From positions 95,591,232-95,655,231 of the forward strand of contig OX411544.1 of the NCBI GenBank assembly GCA_948146395.1: a DNA stretch of 64,000 nucleotides. The letters are read 5' to 3'. A program made the translations under genes and the position numbers. This DNA comes from Fragum whitleyi (lineage: Eukaryota > Mollusca > Bivalvia > Cardiida > Cardiidae). The notes beneath the pieces are model-generated. The model saw nothing but the letters and a program-made list of their open reading frames with translations. It searched no databases and was not told the origin of the DNA. This document shows, piece by piece, positions 43,780 through 53,930 of this stretch (positions are counted from its first letter, which is position 1; the number at the start of each line of letters is the position of its first letter).

Positions 43780-44550
43780 AGAAAATTTTAATCTTTACAA
43801 AACTTCATGTTTGTAAACAAATCTATTTATACACACAATCTGATATATAGGTCATTTTGAAATATATGCAAATAATGGCAGAAATACCTGTATGACGTAG
43901 ATTGAGTGTCTATTTCAAAATTTACACAGATTCTTTTCAAATATCTGTCGAGAAGTGATCTTAACACAAATAGCGTTCAATGAGAGAAATGTTTGATGGA
44001 AAGATAAGAAGAAATTGGAAAAATATCACGATACTAAGTCAAAAGATTAAATAAATTACCACATAAATACGAAAAAGGGAAAATAACTCGTAACAAGGAA
44101 TAGAAAAGCTGCGCGGAACAGAAGATGCAACACGACATTACCCCAATTTTTTTTAATCTTTTTCAAACGCGTATCCAGATTTTCTCAGGGGTATTCCAAC
44201 CGACCCTGTACTCAATCTATGATTGTGTAAAATTAAATAGCGATTAAATAGCACAATTTTTTCGAGCTGTATTTGGCATATTTTTCACACAAGGATCATA
44301 TGATCCTTAGTTTCATATATTCCAAAATGAAAGCCACATTTTCCTTGAAGTTCGCCTGATTCGTCCTCTAGACCCGTCTGCCTTTTAAATGTGCAGTCCG
44401 ACCGACCAAAATTGCAAGTGACGTCATGATTTGTTTATTATCTTATCACTCTGTGAAATATATAAGGTTTAATAATTAATAAAATCAAAGTGCTGTCAGC
44501 ACTGTAAATCGGACATCATTGAGAGGCTGGGATAGTGCAATAGTTTGCCA
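43780..44550. other. 5' flank of paralogue 1, no gene seen
   Basis: AT-rich with no clear promoter element or repeat family. Confidence 0.35.
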
Positions 44551-44559
44551 ATCAAAAGG

Positions 44560-45350
44560 GCTCAAATTTGGACAATAAAAGTTGGTAAAATCTTTGCCCA
44601 ATTTGTGAGTTTTTTTGTCTTAACACTCCATCTTTTCGAGGACATCGCCAGCTCATCCAACCTCGTGGGTCCGATTTTGAAAGTTTGCTGATTCGATAGC
44701 CCTCTGCTAGTCTAAATTATCTCTTAGCAGATTTTTTTAAGTTGTTATAATGAGCACGCGCCAAGCTTAAAGCTTGTCTGTTAATATTATTCCTCTCTCT
44801 ATAGAGTTTAAAAGCCTGTTTAGCAACAAACATTTTTCATTAAACTATTTACAATTTTGGTTACCAACATGTTTGTATTTCAAAAATTGGGTTTTCCCAA
44901 ATACTATAAATGCATTTTCCCTCAAGAAACACGTGAAATCCCCAACTATGCTATTTATATCTTTGGTTTCTGACCAATCGATTAAATCTAGCAGCACTCT
45001 ATGATTATTCATGAGTTGTTCTAAAAATAGATCGCTCTTACTTTTCTCCTATATCAGTATATCGTATGTTTTTGTCGGTTTATTTGTTGTTGAATAATTT
45101 TTCTTCATACTCAAATTTGAATTTATTGAAAATAGGATTGGAACGTGATCAGAGTGCTCATTGAAATCAAATATTTCAAAATTACAAAATTATTTCTATT
45201 TGTTAACACATAGTCAACAGTACTCATTCCACCATGCGAACAAAAAGTAAACTTCCCACGCTCCCTGTTTGAGTGCAGACGACTATTGACCAATGACAAA
45301 CAACTAAATTGACACATTTCGAGCAGACGATGTCCATTTGCATCTACCAC
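44560..45350 (-). pseudogene. LINE 3, internal fragment
   Basis: The endonuclease part at 45123-45350 (LVNSRLHSNRERGKFTFCSH, STVDYVLTNRNNF) is followed after frame breaks by the linker typical of such ORF2 proteins (SLARAHYNNLKKSAKR, FRLAEG, then SKSDPRG). Both ends are truncated and no RT core or tail remains. It differs in sequence from LINEs 1 and 2, so it is probably another family. Confidence 0.72.
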
Positions 45351-45354
45351 GTGG

Positions 45355-45832
45355 TCTGAATTTACGCGTGGGTTTTGACCGAGTGATAATCATAACTGAA
45401 TTTGATTGGTTGTCAGTCCTACAACTGGTAAATGACCGTTCGAGAAAAACATCAGATCAGTAATATTGTAAGTGCTACAAATTTATTATACAGTTAACCT
45501 ATTGTACGTTTCGACTCCTTTACTCAACCGAAAATCTGGTTATAAACACTGAAAATACTAACTGGTAATTACTAAAAGCGAAAATTACATCAAATTTTGT
45601 ATTAGCCTCTTCTCTATTTGTCGAAAAGTAAATAAGATAAAAACAAAGTTTGTAGATTGTGACTGAAAAGGCCGTTTCTTCGGTGTTTGAAAACACATAA
45701 TTTGGTTGGAACACATTGCTCAGATGATAATGGTAAAAATGTAGTGGGTCAAACAGACTGGATTTCTGGAAAACGGTATATATAAATCGACTGCTTCACA
45801 GTCCGATTTAAAAACAATAGAATTCGACAAGT
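45355..45832. other. No gene seen
   Basis: Unassigned; no repeat family recognised. Confidence 0.4.
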
Positions 45833-45834
45833 GG

Positions 45835-45930
45835 TAAAATAGCTCAGGCGGTTAGTGTGTTCGGATATACGTCTCCGCCCCTCGAAAGTAAAGTGTTATT
45901 TGATGTTGAGGTTCGAAACTCTGTCAGATT
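45835..45930 (+). repeat. tRNA-like SINE head
   Basis: AATAGCTCAGGCGGTTAGTG gives a canonical A-box region and GAGGTTCGAAACTC the B box, about 50 bases apart. The tRNA stems do not close well, so it is a SINE head or tRNA pseudogene rather than a functional tRNA. Confidence 0.52.
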
Positions 45931-46244
45931 ACATATTTTTGTAATGATCTTTTCTAGTGTATTTTCAATATAGAAAATAATCAATTCCATTGTTTTTAAA
46001 ATTGATTCGTTTATTCGTTATATGTGTAAGAAATCTTTTTATTGATAATATTTTTTTATTTTATCTACTGATGTGTCAGTGTTTCCATATTTTTCTATTT
46101 TCAACTCATACATATGTATTCGTAAATATCACAAAAATAGAAAGCGATTATTTTTTCTTCAAAATCGTTTCGTGTAGAATTGCTAATTTTTATACAATGC
46201 ATGAAGTTTTGAATCTTGAATTTATGAAAAAGACAAAAAACAAA

Positions 46245-46330
46245 CATTCTTTTGCGCTAATACGAACCCATGAAGCACGCTACTTAGACTAGGGTGCGTT
46301 ACCGACTGCGCTTATAACGGCAGTTGTTTA
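46245..46330 (-). repeat. tRNA-like SINE head, minus strand
   Basis: Minus strand AAGCGCAGTCGGTAACGCAC (A-box-like) and CATGGGTTCGTATTAGC (B-box-like). It faces the tRNA-like head at 45835 in opposite orientation. Confidence 0.45.
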
Positions 46331-46534
46331 AATGCGAGTTGAATGACAATTTAATTTCAACATTGCCTTTGAAAAGTAAACAAAAAATGACGTCACTTGC
46401 AATGGTTGATTTGTACATGTACTGTTTTGAGCTCTATGAATGCTAGTGAGGACACAAGGAAAGTTCCTTTGGGAAATGGGGCTTATCCTTCAGGAAACAC
46501 GGGAAAAGGGAATTTACAGGGTATTCAAGCCCGT

Positions 46535-46690
46535 AGCTTCTGTTACGCACATTACGCAAGAGCGTAATAGAAATAAATCTTCTTTCGAAAAATGTCGTTG
46601 ATGAATGATCATAAGATCGAAACTACAGCTTATTTAAGCTGTAGTTACGATATTTTGATTATTCAGCAACGCTCAATTCATAAGAAAGGC
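46535..46690 (+). repeat. Family I repeat, copy 2
   Basis: The counterpart of 11300-11452. The hairpin AACTACAGCTTATTTAAGCTGTAGTT is nearly perfect here, followed by ATATTTTGATTATTCAGCAA. A weaker copy may exist near 52085-52120 (AATACAGTTTATTTAAGTTG). Confidence 0.68.
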
Positions 46691-46699
46691 GCGGAATTA

Positions 46700-47128
46700 C
46701 CAATCAACATTAGTGGATGGCGTACACTATATTGACCGGGGGTCGAAAGCAACAATAGAAGGCAAGTTATTATTTTCCCAAAATAAACGCATTTGAAGAC
46801 ATTATTAATTTCGTGGTGCCGTTTTAAGAGTTCTGATGATTCTTGAACACCAAGACTTTTCGCTCTTAATTTTGGAGTAAGAGGCCGTCTTTCAATTACG
46901 TATATTCAACGATTCTTTTTTGAAAGAGTGATTTCTTCCCTAAATATAATTGCCGACCGAAACTAGAGGTTTACGATGAAAAAACACCAACGACATTTAA
47001 ACACCGCATATAACGAAAATGCCGTCATTTTATATTTTTCATGTAGCAATTCAAAAGGTGACGACGCCATCTGTTGTTTTTTTTCTCGATATCGCAATAA
47101 TTCGAAAAGTTCTCAAATAAAAGGGTTG
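46700..47128. other. No gene seen
   Basis: Unassigned. Confidence 0.4.
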
Positions 47129-47131
47129 ATT

Positions 47132-47290
47132 GGTTGAATGGAGTTTGACGACGCTTTCAACATTATTTTAGTTATGTCGCGGCGACTGATGCACCTAACA
47201 ATGGATTCCTGGTATTTCTCTCACCAGTACCACCACCACATCCTTTCCTAGCCTCCAGCTGCTATCTCACATAGGTCTACGATTATCACC
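47132..47290 (-). repeat. SINE family B, 5'-truncated
   Basis: It shows the tail and body (GACGCTTTCAACATTATTT, GTCGCGGCGACTGATGCACC, TTCCTGGTATTTCTCTCACC, CCAGCTGCTATCTCACATAG) and then stops before the tRNA head. Confidence 0.72.
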
Positions 47291-47339
47291 AAATAAAAGG
47301 GATAAGCTTCCTGAAAAGGGTTTTCAACTGTCTCTGTGT

Positions 47340-47765
47340 ACCCTTACAGTTAAAAACATCGAGAAATTAACAAGATAAATGATATTGGAATGGTTTTGGA
47401 AATGAATGAGGAAGAGGAGTGGTTTTTGAATGAAATTAAAAGGGAGGTAATCCAATATCGCTAATTTAGTTCAAGATGGACAAAATTAGCGATATTTATT
47501 ACTTCCCTATAAAAAAGCAAAAAAGGTCCATATAAAGCCTTTTATGTCTTTCTGAACCATTCAGACGCCTTGAAAACAAAGAAAGTCAATGAAATTATGG
47601 ATGTTTTTTTGGCATTTTTATTTTTAATTAAGTTACTGGTCTTGTATTTTTAGTGATTTTGGAACGTTTTTGAATGGTTTGAGTGAGTGTTTGGAATGAA
47701 TGAATGAAGCGTTTTGTTAGCGACTTAGAATGCTTTTGATCGGAATGGGAGTCAATTCTAGGCTG
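47340..47765 (+). mobile_element. Family A MITE, full length
   Basis: It starts ACAGTTAAAAACATCGAGAA and carries the classic core GGGAGGTAATCCAATATCGC / TAGCGATATTTATTACTTCC. The right arm has AATGAATGAATGAAGCG, and GGAGTCAATTCTA is close to the end. Confidence 0.7.
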
Positions 47766-47906
47766 AAACCTATTGTAATGTGCGTTATCAGTATTGTTTG
47801 CCAAATGTTTATTTTCCCTCTCAATAATAACTAATGCCACTATATGTAAGTTCTGTATTAAATTCGTACAAGCTACAAACTCCACAACAACGTTTTGACA
47901 GTCAAT

Positions 47907-47912
47907 TTTATT
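47907..47912 (-). terminator. Possible polyadenylation signal of paralogue 2
   Basis: AATAAA on the minus strand, about 150 bases downstream of the stop at 48063. A single hexamer in AT-rich DNA, so weak. Confidence 0.3.
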
Positions 47913-48062
47913 TCTTTACTCTAGAACAATTATTTCCAGTATGTATTAATTCAGTACTTTAAAAGTCCTAAATGCTACATCATTTAATGTTGCTCTAAGA
48001 CGGTCAAATAATTAATGTACATTCGTAGCATCACCTGATTCCACTTTGCGGTAGTCCAGTTC

Positions 48063-48231
48063 TTAAATCCTATCAGCAACATCGTCGAACATCACTACTT
48101 GCTCGCCCTTTTTACAACACAAACGACATATGAAGAAGAGAATCACACCGATAAAACCGAGACAAACTGTGCAAGACACAACAAGCTTCCAGACTTCAAT
48201 CTTTCTGTCCTCTGCAACATTACTGCTGACA
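48063..48231 (-). CDS. Paralogue 2, exon 3 (membrane helix and tail)
   Basis: 169 bases with the acceptor ATTGTTGTAG; stop TAA at 48063-48065. It encodes SSNVAEDRKIEVWKLVV, the helix SCTVCLGFIGVILFFICRL, CCKKGEQVV and MFDDVADRI. Confidence 0.78.
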
Positions 48232-51200
48232 CTACAACAATTGAAAATAATGACAATACAGTATAGTTAAGAACATCGTGAAATTGACAAAGCGCATGAT
48301 TTCGGAACTATTATGGAATGAAATTGAATGACTGCGATGAATGAGATTCGAGTGAAATTAAAGGGAAGTAATCCAATATCACTAATTTTGTTCAGGGTGA
48401 ACAAAATTAGCCATATTTATTACCTGCCTTTAATCCCTTATTCCTTATTCGGAAACGCTGATTAGCATATCGACGGTTATGTCATCTTTAACTTAAATAT
48501 CACGTGATTTGTACCGTTATAAATCGCCTGCTTATCTAGTTTTGCTCGTGAAAATCACAACAACTTCGTTCAATAATGCTTTTTGATTGGCCTAAATATG
48601 ACAATATGGGGTTCGTCTCAGAATTAATAAAAACATTTATCAATTATCTGTTCGAACGGGTTTTTGAATAAAGATAGAATACACTCAGTTTAACTCTCTT
48701 AAGGAGGTAAATTTCCCTGACAAATTTAATTTTATGAAAAAGCATCGTCATTATACTTAAACGACTCACTTAAAATCATACACTTTTGACTCAGTCCCTA
48801 TGCAAACCAGAAATGTTTTTGGATAGACAATTAGCTTTTCCGTTTAATATGGACACAAGAAAGTATGAAAGGCTGAGAGTTAACATGTAGACGGACGGAC
48901 AAAATCGTTTTTTTATATTCAAAATTCTTCATGATAAACGTATTAGATGAAAAATATGATATGACAAGGAAAAAGTACGATTTCATAACATCTATTCTGA
49001 GATGTTCGGCAAAATGTTGGTCCATATAAAAGTCAAATGGACTATTCAAACGATTCTGTTCGAACACACATTGCCACAAGCGATATGAAAGTATACCACC
49101 TTGCAAAAGAAACATCTCGTTAATATGTTGTTTTCTCATTTTTGATGAAGACGCATCAACATTCTTTTTAAATTCATTTTAACCGAGGTATTTACACAAA
49201 TAAGCAAAATAATTATCAAAGATTTCATTTTTTAATCCATTGTATGGGACCGATGTTGTAGTAATTGTACCAAATGCGCTCTCTGACAACCTTAATGTCT
49301 AAAAAAAGAAAGAAACAAATATCTTTCAGGAAGTTGATAATGCACACTTTTAAATGTAGGCACCGATGCATTTAAGCTTAAAGAAGCGGTCCAGAACGCT
49401 TCCTTTTACTACGTACATGGTTTAAAAAATCTGCATTAAGGAAATTTATCAAAACACTATATGTAATGCAATGGAAGTAATTTAACTGTTCACGCTAACG
49501 ATTTTTGAAATCAAAACATTTCATATTGAAAATGGTTTTGACTTCTTATTCGTGTGCAGATCAATTTTATTTGAATCGTGAATTCATTTATAAAAAAAAT
49601 AGCGCAGATTAAAAAAAAAATAAAAAAGATTGAAACTACTGAAATGTGTAAAACGTGGAGGAAAGAATTCCGATTGTTTGTTGATTCAATGAAAATAACA
49701 TTCATATATACTAATACCGCGATTTTATTGACACGAATCTGAACCCAATTCTTTAGATCGATGAAAACCTGCTAATTTATTTTCGGCTTTGCACGTGCTT
49801 TCATATGATAAAATTACAAACGGTGATGACCGTAAAACATATTTCGAAAATTGAAATTGTCAAAATATATCAGATAATTGATATTTAAGCGTGTTTTCAT
49901 AGAGGTCGAGTTTGGGTCAAAATAACGAAGGTATAGTATCATAAAAAAGGGAATTACTCTACCTACAATCCTGGCTTGTCGTTCGTTTCGTACAAGCCTG
50001 GAGAAGTGGATCAGTATTTTATTGATCATTTTGTTATATCTTGATTTAATACATTATCAAAACTAATTACAGATGCAATGAAAATTTAATATTATTCTAT
50101 GTTGTCTACTATAGTCATTTGTTAATATTGTAACAATATTGCAATCTCCTCACAGGCCAAAGACCTTCTGGGGGCTCATTGAATAAAGCATACGTGTTCC
50201 TTATAAAAATGTGCGTTTCATTTGCAAGTCAGTATATACTACACTATAGTATTGTTTTTAGGAGAGTACATGAACGTCGAAAGTCTATCTCGATATTACT
50301 GACACTGAGTTCGGATATTCGATAAACATGATGTGCTAATGCCACTTAAATATTTTTCCAGAATTTGAGCATTTTTAAGATTACCTTAACTTTGTCACAT
50401 TACCTTGACCTCGATATAAGTAGACGAAATAGATACACAGAAACCTTTTGAAGGTACGTCATATTTTCGTTATCAGATTGAAAAAAAAAGACCCAATCTC
50501 TCTACAGCCATATATATAATTAAAATTCCACCAAAATTAAGATAAAGAATTTCCCAGACATAACAGTTGTTGGCAAGCAAATTGAGTGTAATAAATGAAG
50601 AAGACAGTTTAAAAATCACAATACTTCGGAACAAACAAAATTGGCAAAAGTTCATTACATTTGATATTGCTGACTGTTTTTCTGGTCACCACAATACCGT
50701 TAAACACTATAGGTATTTTCAAAACTGAGCTCTGACACATATTTCCGGCAAATTACTACAACTTGCAGTAGCGAGGGATTAGATCGAAATCATACTATGT
50801 GTCTATACAGTGTATAGACACAAACTATGTTTTTGCTCTCGATAAGCTTACGCGGATATTCCATTCGCCCGATTAAAGATTTAAACTTCATTTTATTTTC
50901 AAGGGGGAATTTCGCATTATATTTACATGTAAAAGAATTCTAGTATCACGCCATAAATGAAATAAACAGTGATTTTGAGAAGAGAAGTATTGACAAATAG
51001 TAACTTGAATCTAAAAGGGCACTACTTTATTTCGAATATATTAAGAACCTACAGGACGTTCCTTAAGTAGTAACACTAGTGAACGAAACGTTCGTTCACC
51101 AAAAATTATATCTTGTTTATGCTTTCAGATCGTCTGTGGTCATCTTAAGTGTTTATGATAATTTGATGACAATAGGTAGTAAAACACTGCGTTTTGTTAT

Positions 51201-52964
51201 CAAATTCTAATATCCCAACTTTTATTTTTTAGATAGTTTTGTTTTATGCAACGTCATCCATAGATGAAAAGTTGATAATTCTGACGTCATTTAAACCCAC
51301 TTGTGCAAAATATCGCGCTTTGATGGCTATGCCGTTATCATTTCCGAGGTATATTCCGAAAATCACCTAGGGTTTCCGATTTCTTGATTCATCGACCGGT
51401 AGTGATTTGACATCGTCTGTTTTTTCCTTGAAATCCTTAATTTGATATTAATGTATATCGGCATTATACCAAAGGGAAAACAAAGAAAGGAAAACAAAGA
51501 AAATAACCTATCTCATATCATTTCAACCTCGCCAATTACACTCATTCAATTTCATTCTAAAATCATTTCAAAAGCAATCAATTCCACGTATTTGTTTACA
51601 CTACGTACCTAGATTCACCACATGTCCCGTTTACACCTTCTACATACAAGCCTGGAATAGAAAGGTTATGATCAGTCACACACAAAAGGGCTATCTTCGA
51701 AAGACGAAAAGTTTCGACCCTGGTTAGTCTGCGCGGACTATTCAGACTGAGCAGGATAGGAAATTTTACTAGCTTGGACCATATCTTGATCGTGGGTATT
51801 CAATTGCTATAAGTATGCATTAGATATTGCTATGTTGTTTAGGAAAGACCTCTGCTTGGTTTAGTACCCAGGGTTAAAAACATTTGACTTGTCATACTCA
51901 ACCGAGAATATACAGAAGATACTTCTTTGCAGGAGAACCAATAACTTGTGAATACATCCTTAATTTGAAAATGCATTTCCTTGCCGCTTGACCTTCGAAA
52001 TAGCGGACCAGCTCAGAATGCAAAACGTCTTTTGTAAAGATAAGTTAATAAAAAAGGAATATATCAATTGCAGGCAACCTAAACCTCATAAATACAGTTT
52101 ATTTAAGTTGTAGTTACGTTGTTTAAATCGCCTATCCTCGTAAATGTTGAAACAAAATGTGGGAAAAAATCGGAGGTCAGCAGAAATCCCAAAATGAATC
52201 ATTGATTTGATTGGCAAATCGCATCATTGATTTGATGGGCCAATAGATGTTGTGATTGATGGCCCCTATCTTTCAACTGTTGCTTTCCGAAATTCCGAGA
52301 TTTTAACCAAGGCATTGTTTGGGACGTCGTTGTCGCCCAGCAAAGGCGTTTATATTTCGTGCTATACGTCTTGAACTATTGCATTTATTCTCTTGAATTT
52401 CTTAATGTAGAATCCAAGTTTAGCATTATTTTGATTAAATGTTTACCAAGTCGAGAGCTCTTAAGGGGAAATCCTCTTTTTTACTGTGAACTGGCGTGTC
52501 GTAAATATGAAATGTGTGAACGGCTTTTCAGTAAATCAAGACACCTGAGTTTTTTTGTCGGTAAAATATATAGTCTAGGCAGTCGCAACCATTGGTAGTC
52601 ACCAAATAACAGCGATTGCTTAAAATGATATTTTATGGAAGACCCTAATGGGTATTCTTCAGACGAATGAGTACTCACAACATAGGCTTTGGTGTAGAAA
52701 AAAAGGACGTCATATATGAAGCGAGTGAAATACCACCGTACACCCTGCAATTATTAAATATACAACGAAACCTACAAACAGTATGGATGCACAAGTTGAT
52801 GTTGGTAATCAAATGTCAATTTCGTCTATACCTGTATAGACGATATTGACCTTTGATCACTAACTCAAACTCGTGCATCTTTAGCAAGAAAGATCCTTAC
52901 CTTTAGTAAATAAATAATTCAATCCAACACAAATGGATACCAGAGAAAGAAGACTAGTCGTCAT
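48063..52964 (-). CDS. Three-exon gene: 91-residue single-pass membrane protein (paralogue 2)
   Basis: Exons 52901-52964, 51609-51651 and 48063-48231 join in phases 1 and 2, as in the gene at 41622-43772. The product has a signal peptide (MTTSLLSLVSICVGLNYLF) and a ~28-residue ectodomain with one N-glycosylation sequon (N29-G-T) and a cysteine. Then come RKIEVWKLVV and a helix (52-73) with its own cysteines, then LCCKK and a short acidic tail ending VADRI. Residues 48-77 align with paralogue 1 without gaps, with 17 identities; the ectodomain and tail do not align. Same strand and ~4.3 kb apart, so tandem duplication is likely. Function unknown. Confidence 0.7.
48260..48440 (+). mobile_element. 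Family A MITE, one half (intron 2 of paralogue 2)
   Basis: It starts AGTTAAGAACATCGTGAAAT, and the core AAGTAATCCAATATCACTAA / TTAGCCATATTTATTACCTG is present. It stops soon after the core. Confidence 0.68.
48445..49960. other. Intron 2 of paralogue 2, nothing further recognised
   Basis: A 102-codon minus-strand frame at 48831-49139 has no signal peptide or domain, and splice sites that would join it to the flanking exons are lacking. Not called. Confidence 0.4.
49965..50200 (-). repeat. Family K repeat, copy 2
   Basis: Inverted relative to 27183-27400: CAAGCCTGGAGAAGT, TTTGTTAATATTGTAACAAT, CTCATTGAATAAAGCATA. It lies in intron 2 of paralogue 2. Confidence 0.68.
50205..51170. other. Intron 2 of paralogue 2, small palindromes only
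   Basis: Short perfect hairpins at 50798-50822 (TGTGTCTATACAGTGTATAG..) and 51080-51100 (GTGAACGAA/TTCGTTCAC). Otherwise unassigned. Confidence 0.45.
51175..51400 (+). repeat. Family H repeat, copy 2
   Basis: Counterpart of 40480-40700; here AACACTGCGTTTTGTTATC, GACGTCATTTAAACCCAC and TCACCTAGGGTTTCCGATTT. It lies in intron 2 of paralogue 2. Confidence 0.55.
51530..51600 (-). mobile_element. Family A MITE, terminal fragment
   Basis: CGCCAATTACACTCATTCAA, TTTCATTCTAAAATCATTTC and TCAATTCCACG are the outer arm only. It ends 10 bases from exon 2 of paralogue 2. Confidence 0.5.
51609..51651 (-). CDS. Paralogue 2, exon 2 (ectodomain)
   Basis: 43 bases between the acceptor TTTCTATTCCAG and the donor TAG|GTACGT. 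It encodes (G)LYVEGVNGTCGES(S), with split codons at both ends matching exons 1 and 3. A family A MITE fragment lies close beside it. Confidence 0.7.
51685..51850. mobile_element. Family F MITE, diverged fragment (intron 1 of paralogue 2)
   Basis: AAAGTTTCGACCCTGGTTAG, TCTGCGCGGACTATTCAGAC and TGAGCAGGATAGG resemble the inner part of 15470-15728. The terminal repeats are lost. Confidence 0.45.
51855..52795. other. Intron 1 of paralogue 2, nothing recognised
   Basis: A direct repetition of TTGATTTGATTGGCAAATCGC / TTGATTTGATGGGCCAAT-like text occurs near 52203-52245. No exon seen. Confidence 0.4.
52801..52864. repeat. 64-bp palindrome beside exon 1 of paralogue 2
   Basis: GTTGGTAATCAAATGTCAAT and TCGTCTATAC pair with GTATAGACGA and TATTGACCTTTGATCACTAA. 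The arms are ~30 bp and there is almost no loop. Confidence 0.78.
52901..52964 (-). CDS. Paralogue 2, exon 1 (signal peptide)
   Basis: 64 bases: ATG at 52962-52964, then 20 further codons (TTSLLSLVSICVGLNYLFTK), then G and the donor GTAAGG. Phase and length closely match exon 1 of paralogue 1. Confidence 0.7.
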
Positions 52965-52969
52965 TCTTG

Positions 52970-53420
52970 GTCAAAACACATGTATCTCATTATTTCCTTC
53001 AATGAAAATGAACGCAGTTAGGTAACGTATCTATTACAATCTAAGCGTTATCCACGTAGTAACGTTTTATTTTTAATTTTGTTGATGACGACAAAATACT
53101 TTGAAGATCACATTCGACCAAATAAAAAGCTCGTGAACTTGTTTGCAATTTGAACTATCTAAAATACAACGGTAACCTCATTTGCCAGTTTACTGATCCC
53201 TCTATTCCCTCGTTTTGTAAACTGTGTTCACGAAAGCAGACTGACTCTCCATTTACAGTAATTTGTGGCCTACAAGGATCGAGATAATCAATCAACCAAT
53301 TTACATCTGTTTGATAATTTAGTCCTCAGTAATTAATCTGATGGTATTAAATGTTATCTGTGGTTATTAATCACCTGACAGGGCGTGGTTTGCCGTGACG
53401 TAATTTGGCGAGTTTACTTT
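52970..53420. other. 5' flank of paralogue 2, nothing recognised
   Basis: No clear promoter motif. Confidence 0.35.
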
Positions 53421-53426
53421 TCAATA

Positions 53427-53454
53427 TTCTGTTCTGTTCTGTTCCGTTCTGTTC
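53427..53454 (+). repeat. (TTCTG)n tract like the LINE 3' tails
   Basis: TTCTGTTCTGTTCTGTTCCG then TTCTGTTC. This is the same pentamer that ends the two LINEs at 19254 and 32951, here on the plus strand and without recognisable LINE sequence upstream. It may be the tail of a very short insertion. Confidence 0.5.
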
Positions 53455-53455
53455 A

Positions 53456-53705
53456 ATATCATGGGTACTTTCAAAAGTAAGTTGGCAATTATCGTTTACG
53501 CATGTAAATAACTGTATCTTAAATCAACAACAACCACAACAACAACAACAAAAAAAATGTTCGCATGCTTAGCAAGAGTGAAAGTCGGGGCAAATATCAT
53601 GGATTATACGACCCTAATTCATTGATTAAACAACTCATAAGTAGGCCAGTTTAAATAATGCATGCGTACTTTTGTTTCTGCGCCTCGTTTCAACACTGTG
53701 GTTCT
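53456..53705. other. No gene seen
   Basis: Includes a short ACAACAACAACA tract at 53525-53550. Confidence 0.4.
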
Positions 53706-53711
53706 GAAGAA

Positions 53712-53771
53712 CCGGGCGTTAACATGGGAAACGTGGATAAATCAGTGAATTAACGTGCCCTTTACGCCCGG
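53712..53771. repeat. Family J 60-bp palindromic repeat, copy 2
   Basis: CCGGGCGTTAAC..GGGAAACGTGGATAAATCAG..TTAACGTGCC..TTTACGCCCGG. It matches 17328-17388 at about 48 of 60 positions. Confidence 0.7.
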
Positions 53772-53930
53772 ATTTTTTCACTTACATATCCCCGATATCG
53801 GTCCTACATACTTGCATAATTTCAATGAAACCGATCCTTTTCTTCAATATTTGTTTGTCCAAAATATAAATTAACTTATTCTGTTAAGAATTCTACATGA
53901 GGATTGCGCACATTAATAAGAAAAATACAT

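Noticed and set aside
45838..45912. Possible functional tRNA gene on the plus strand
   Set aside because: A and B boxes are present but the cloverleaf stems do not close and the anticodon arm is irregular.
48831..49139. 102-codon minus-strand frame inside intron 2 of paralogue 2
   Set aside because: Not phase-compatible with the flanking exons and without hydrophobic or conserved features; the shorter three-exon model fits better.
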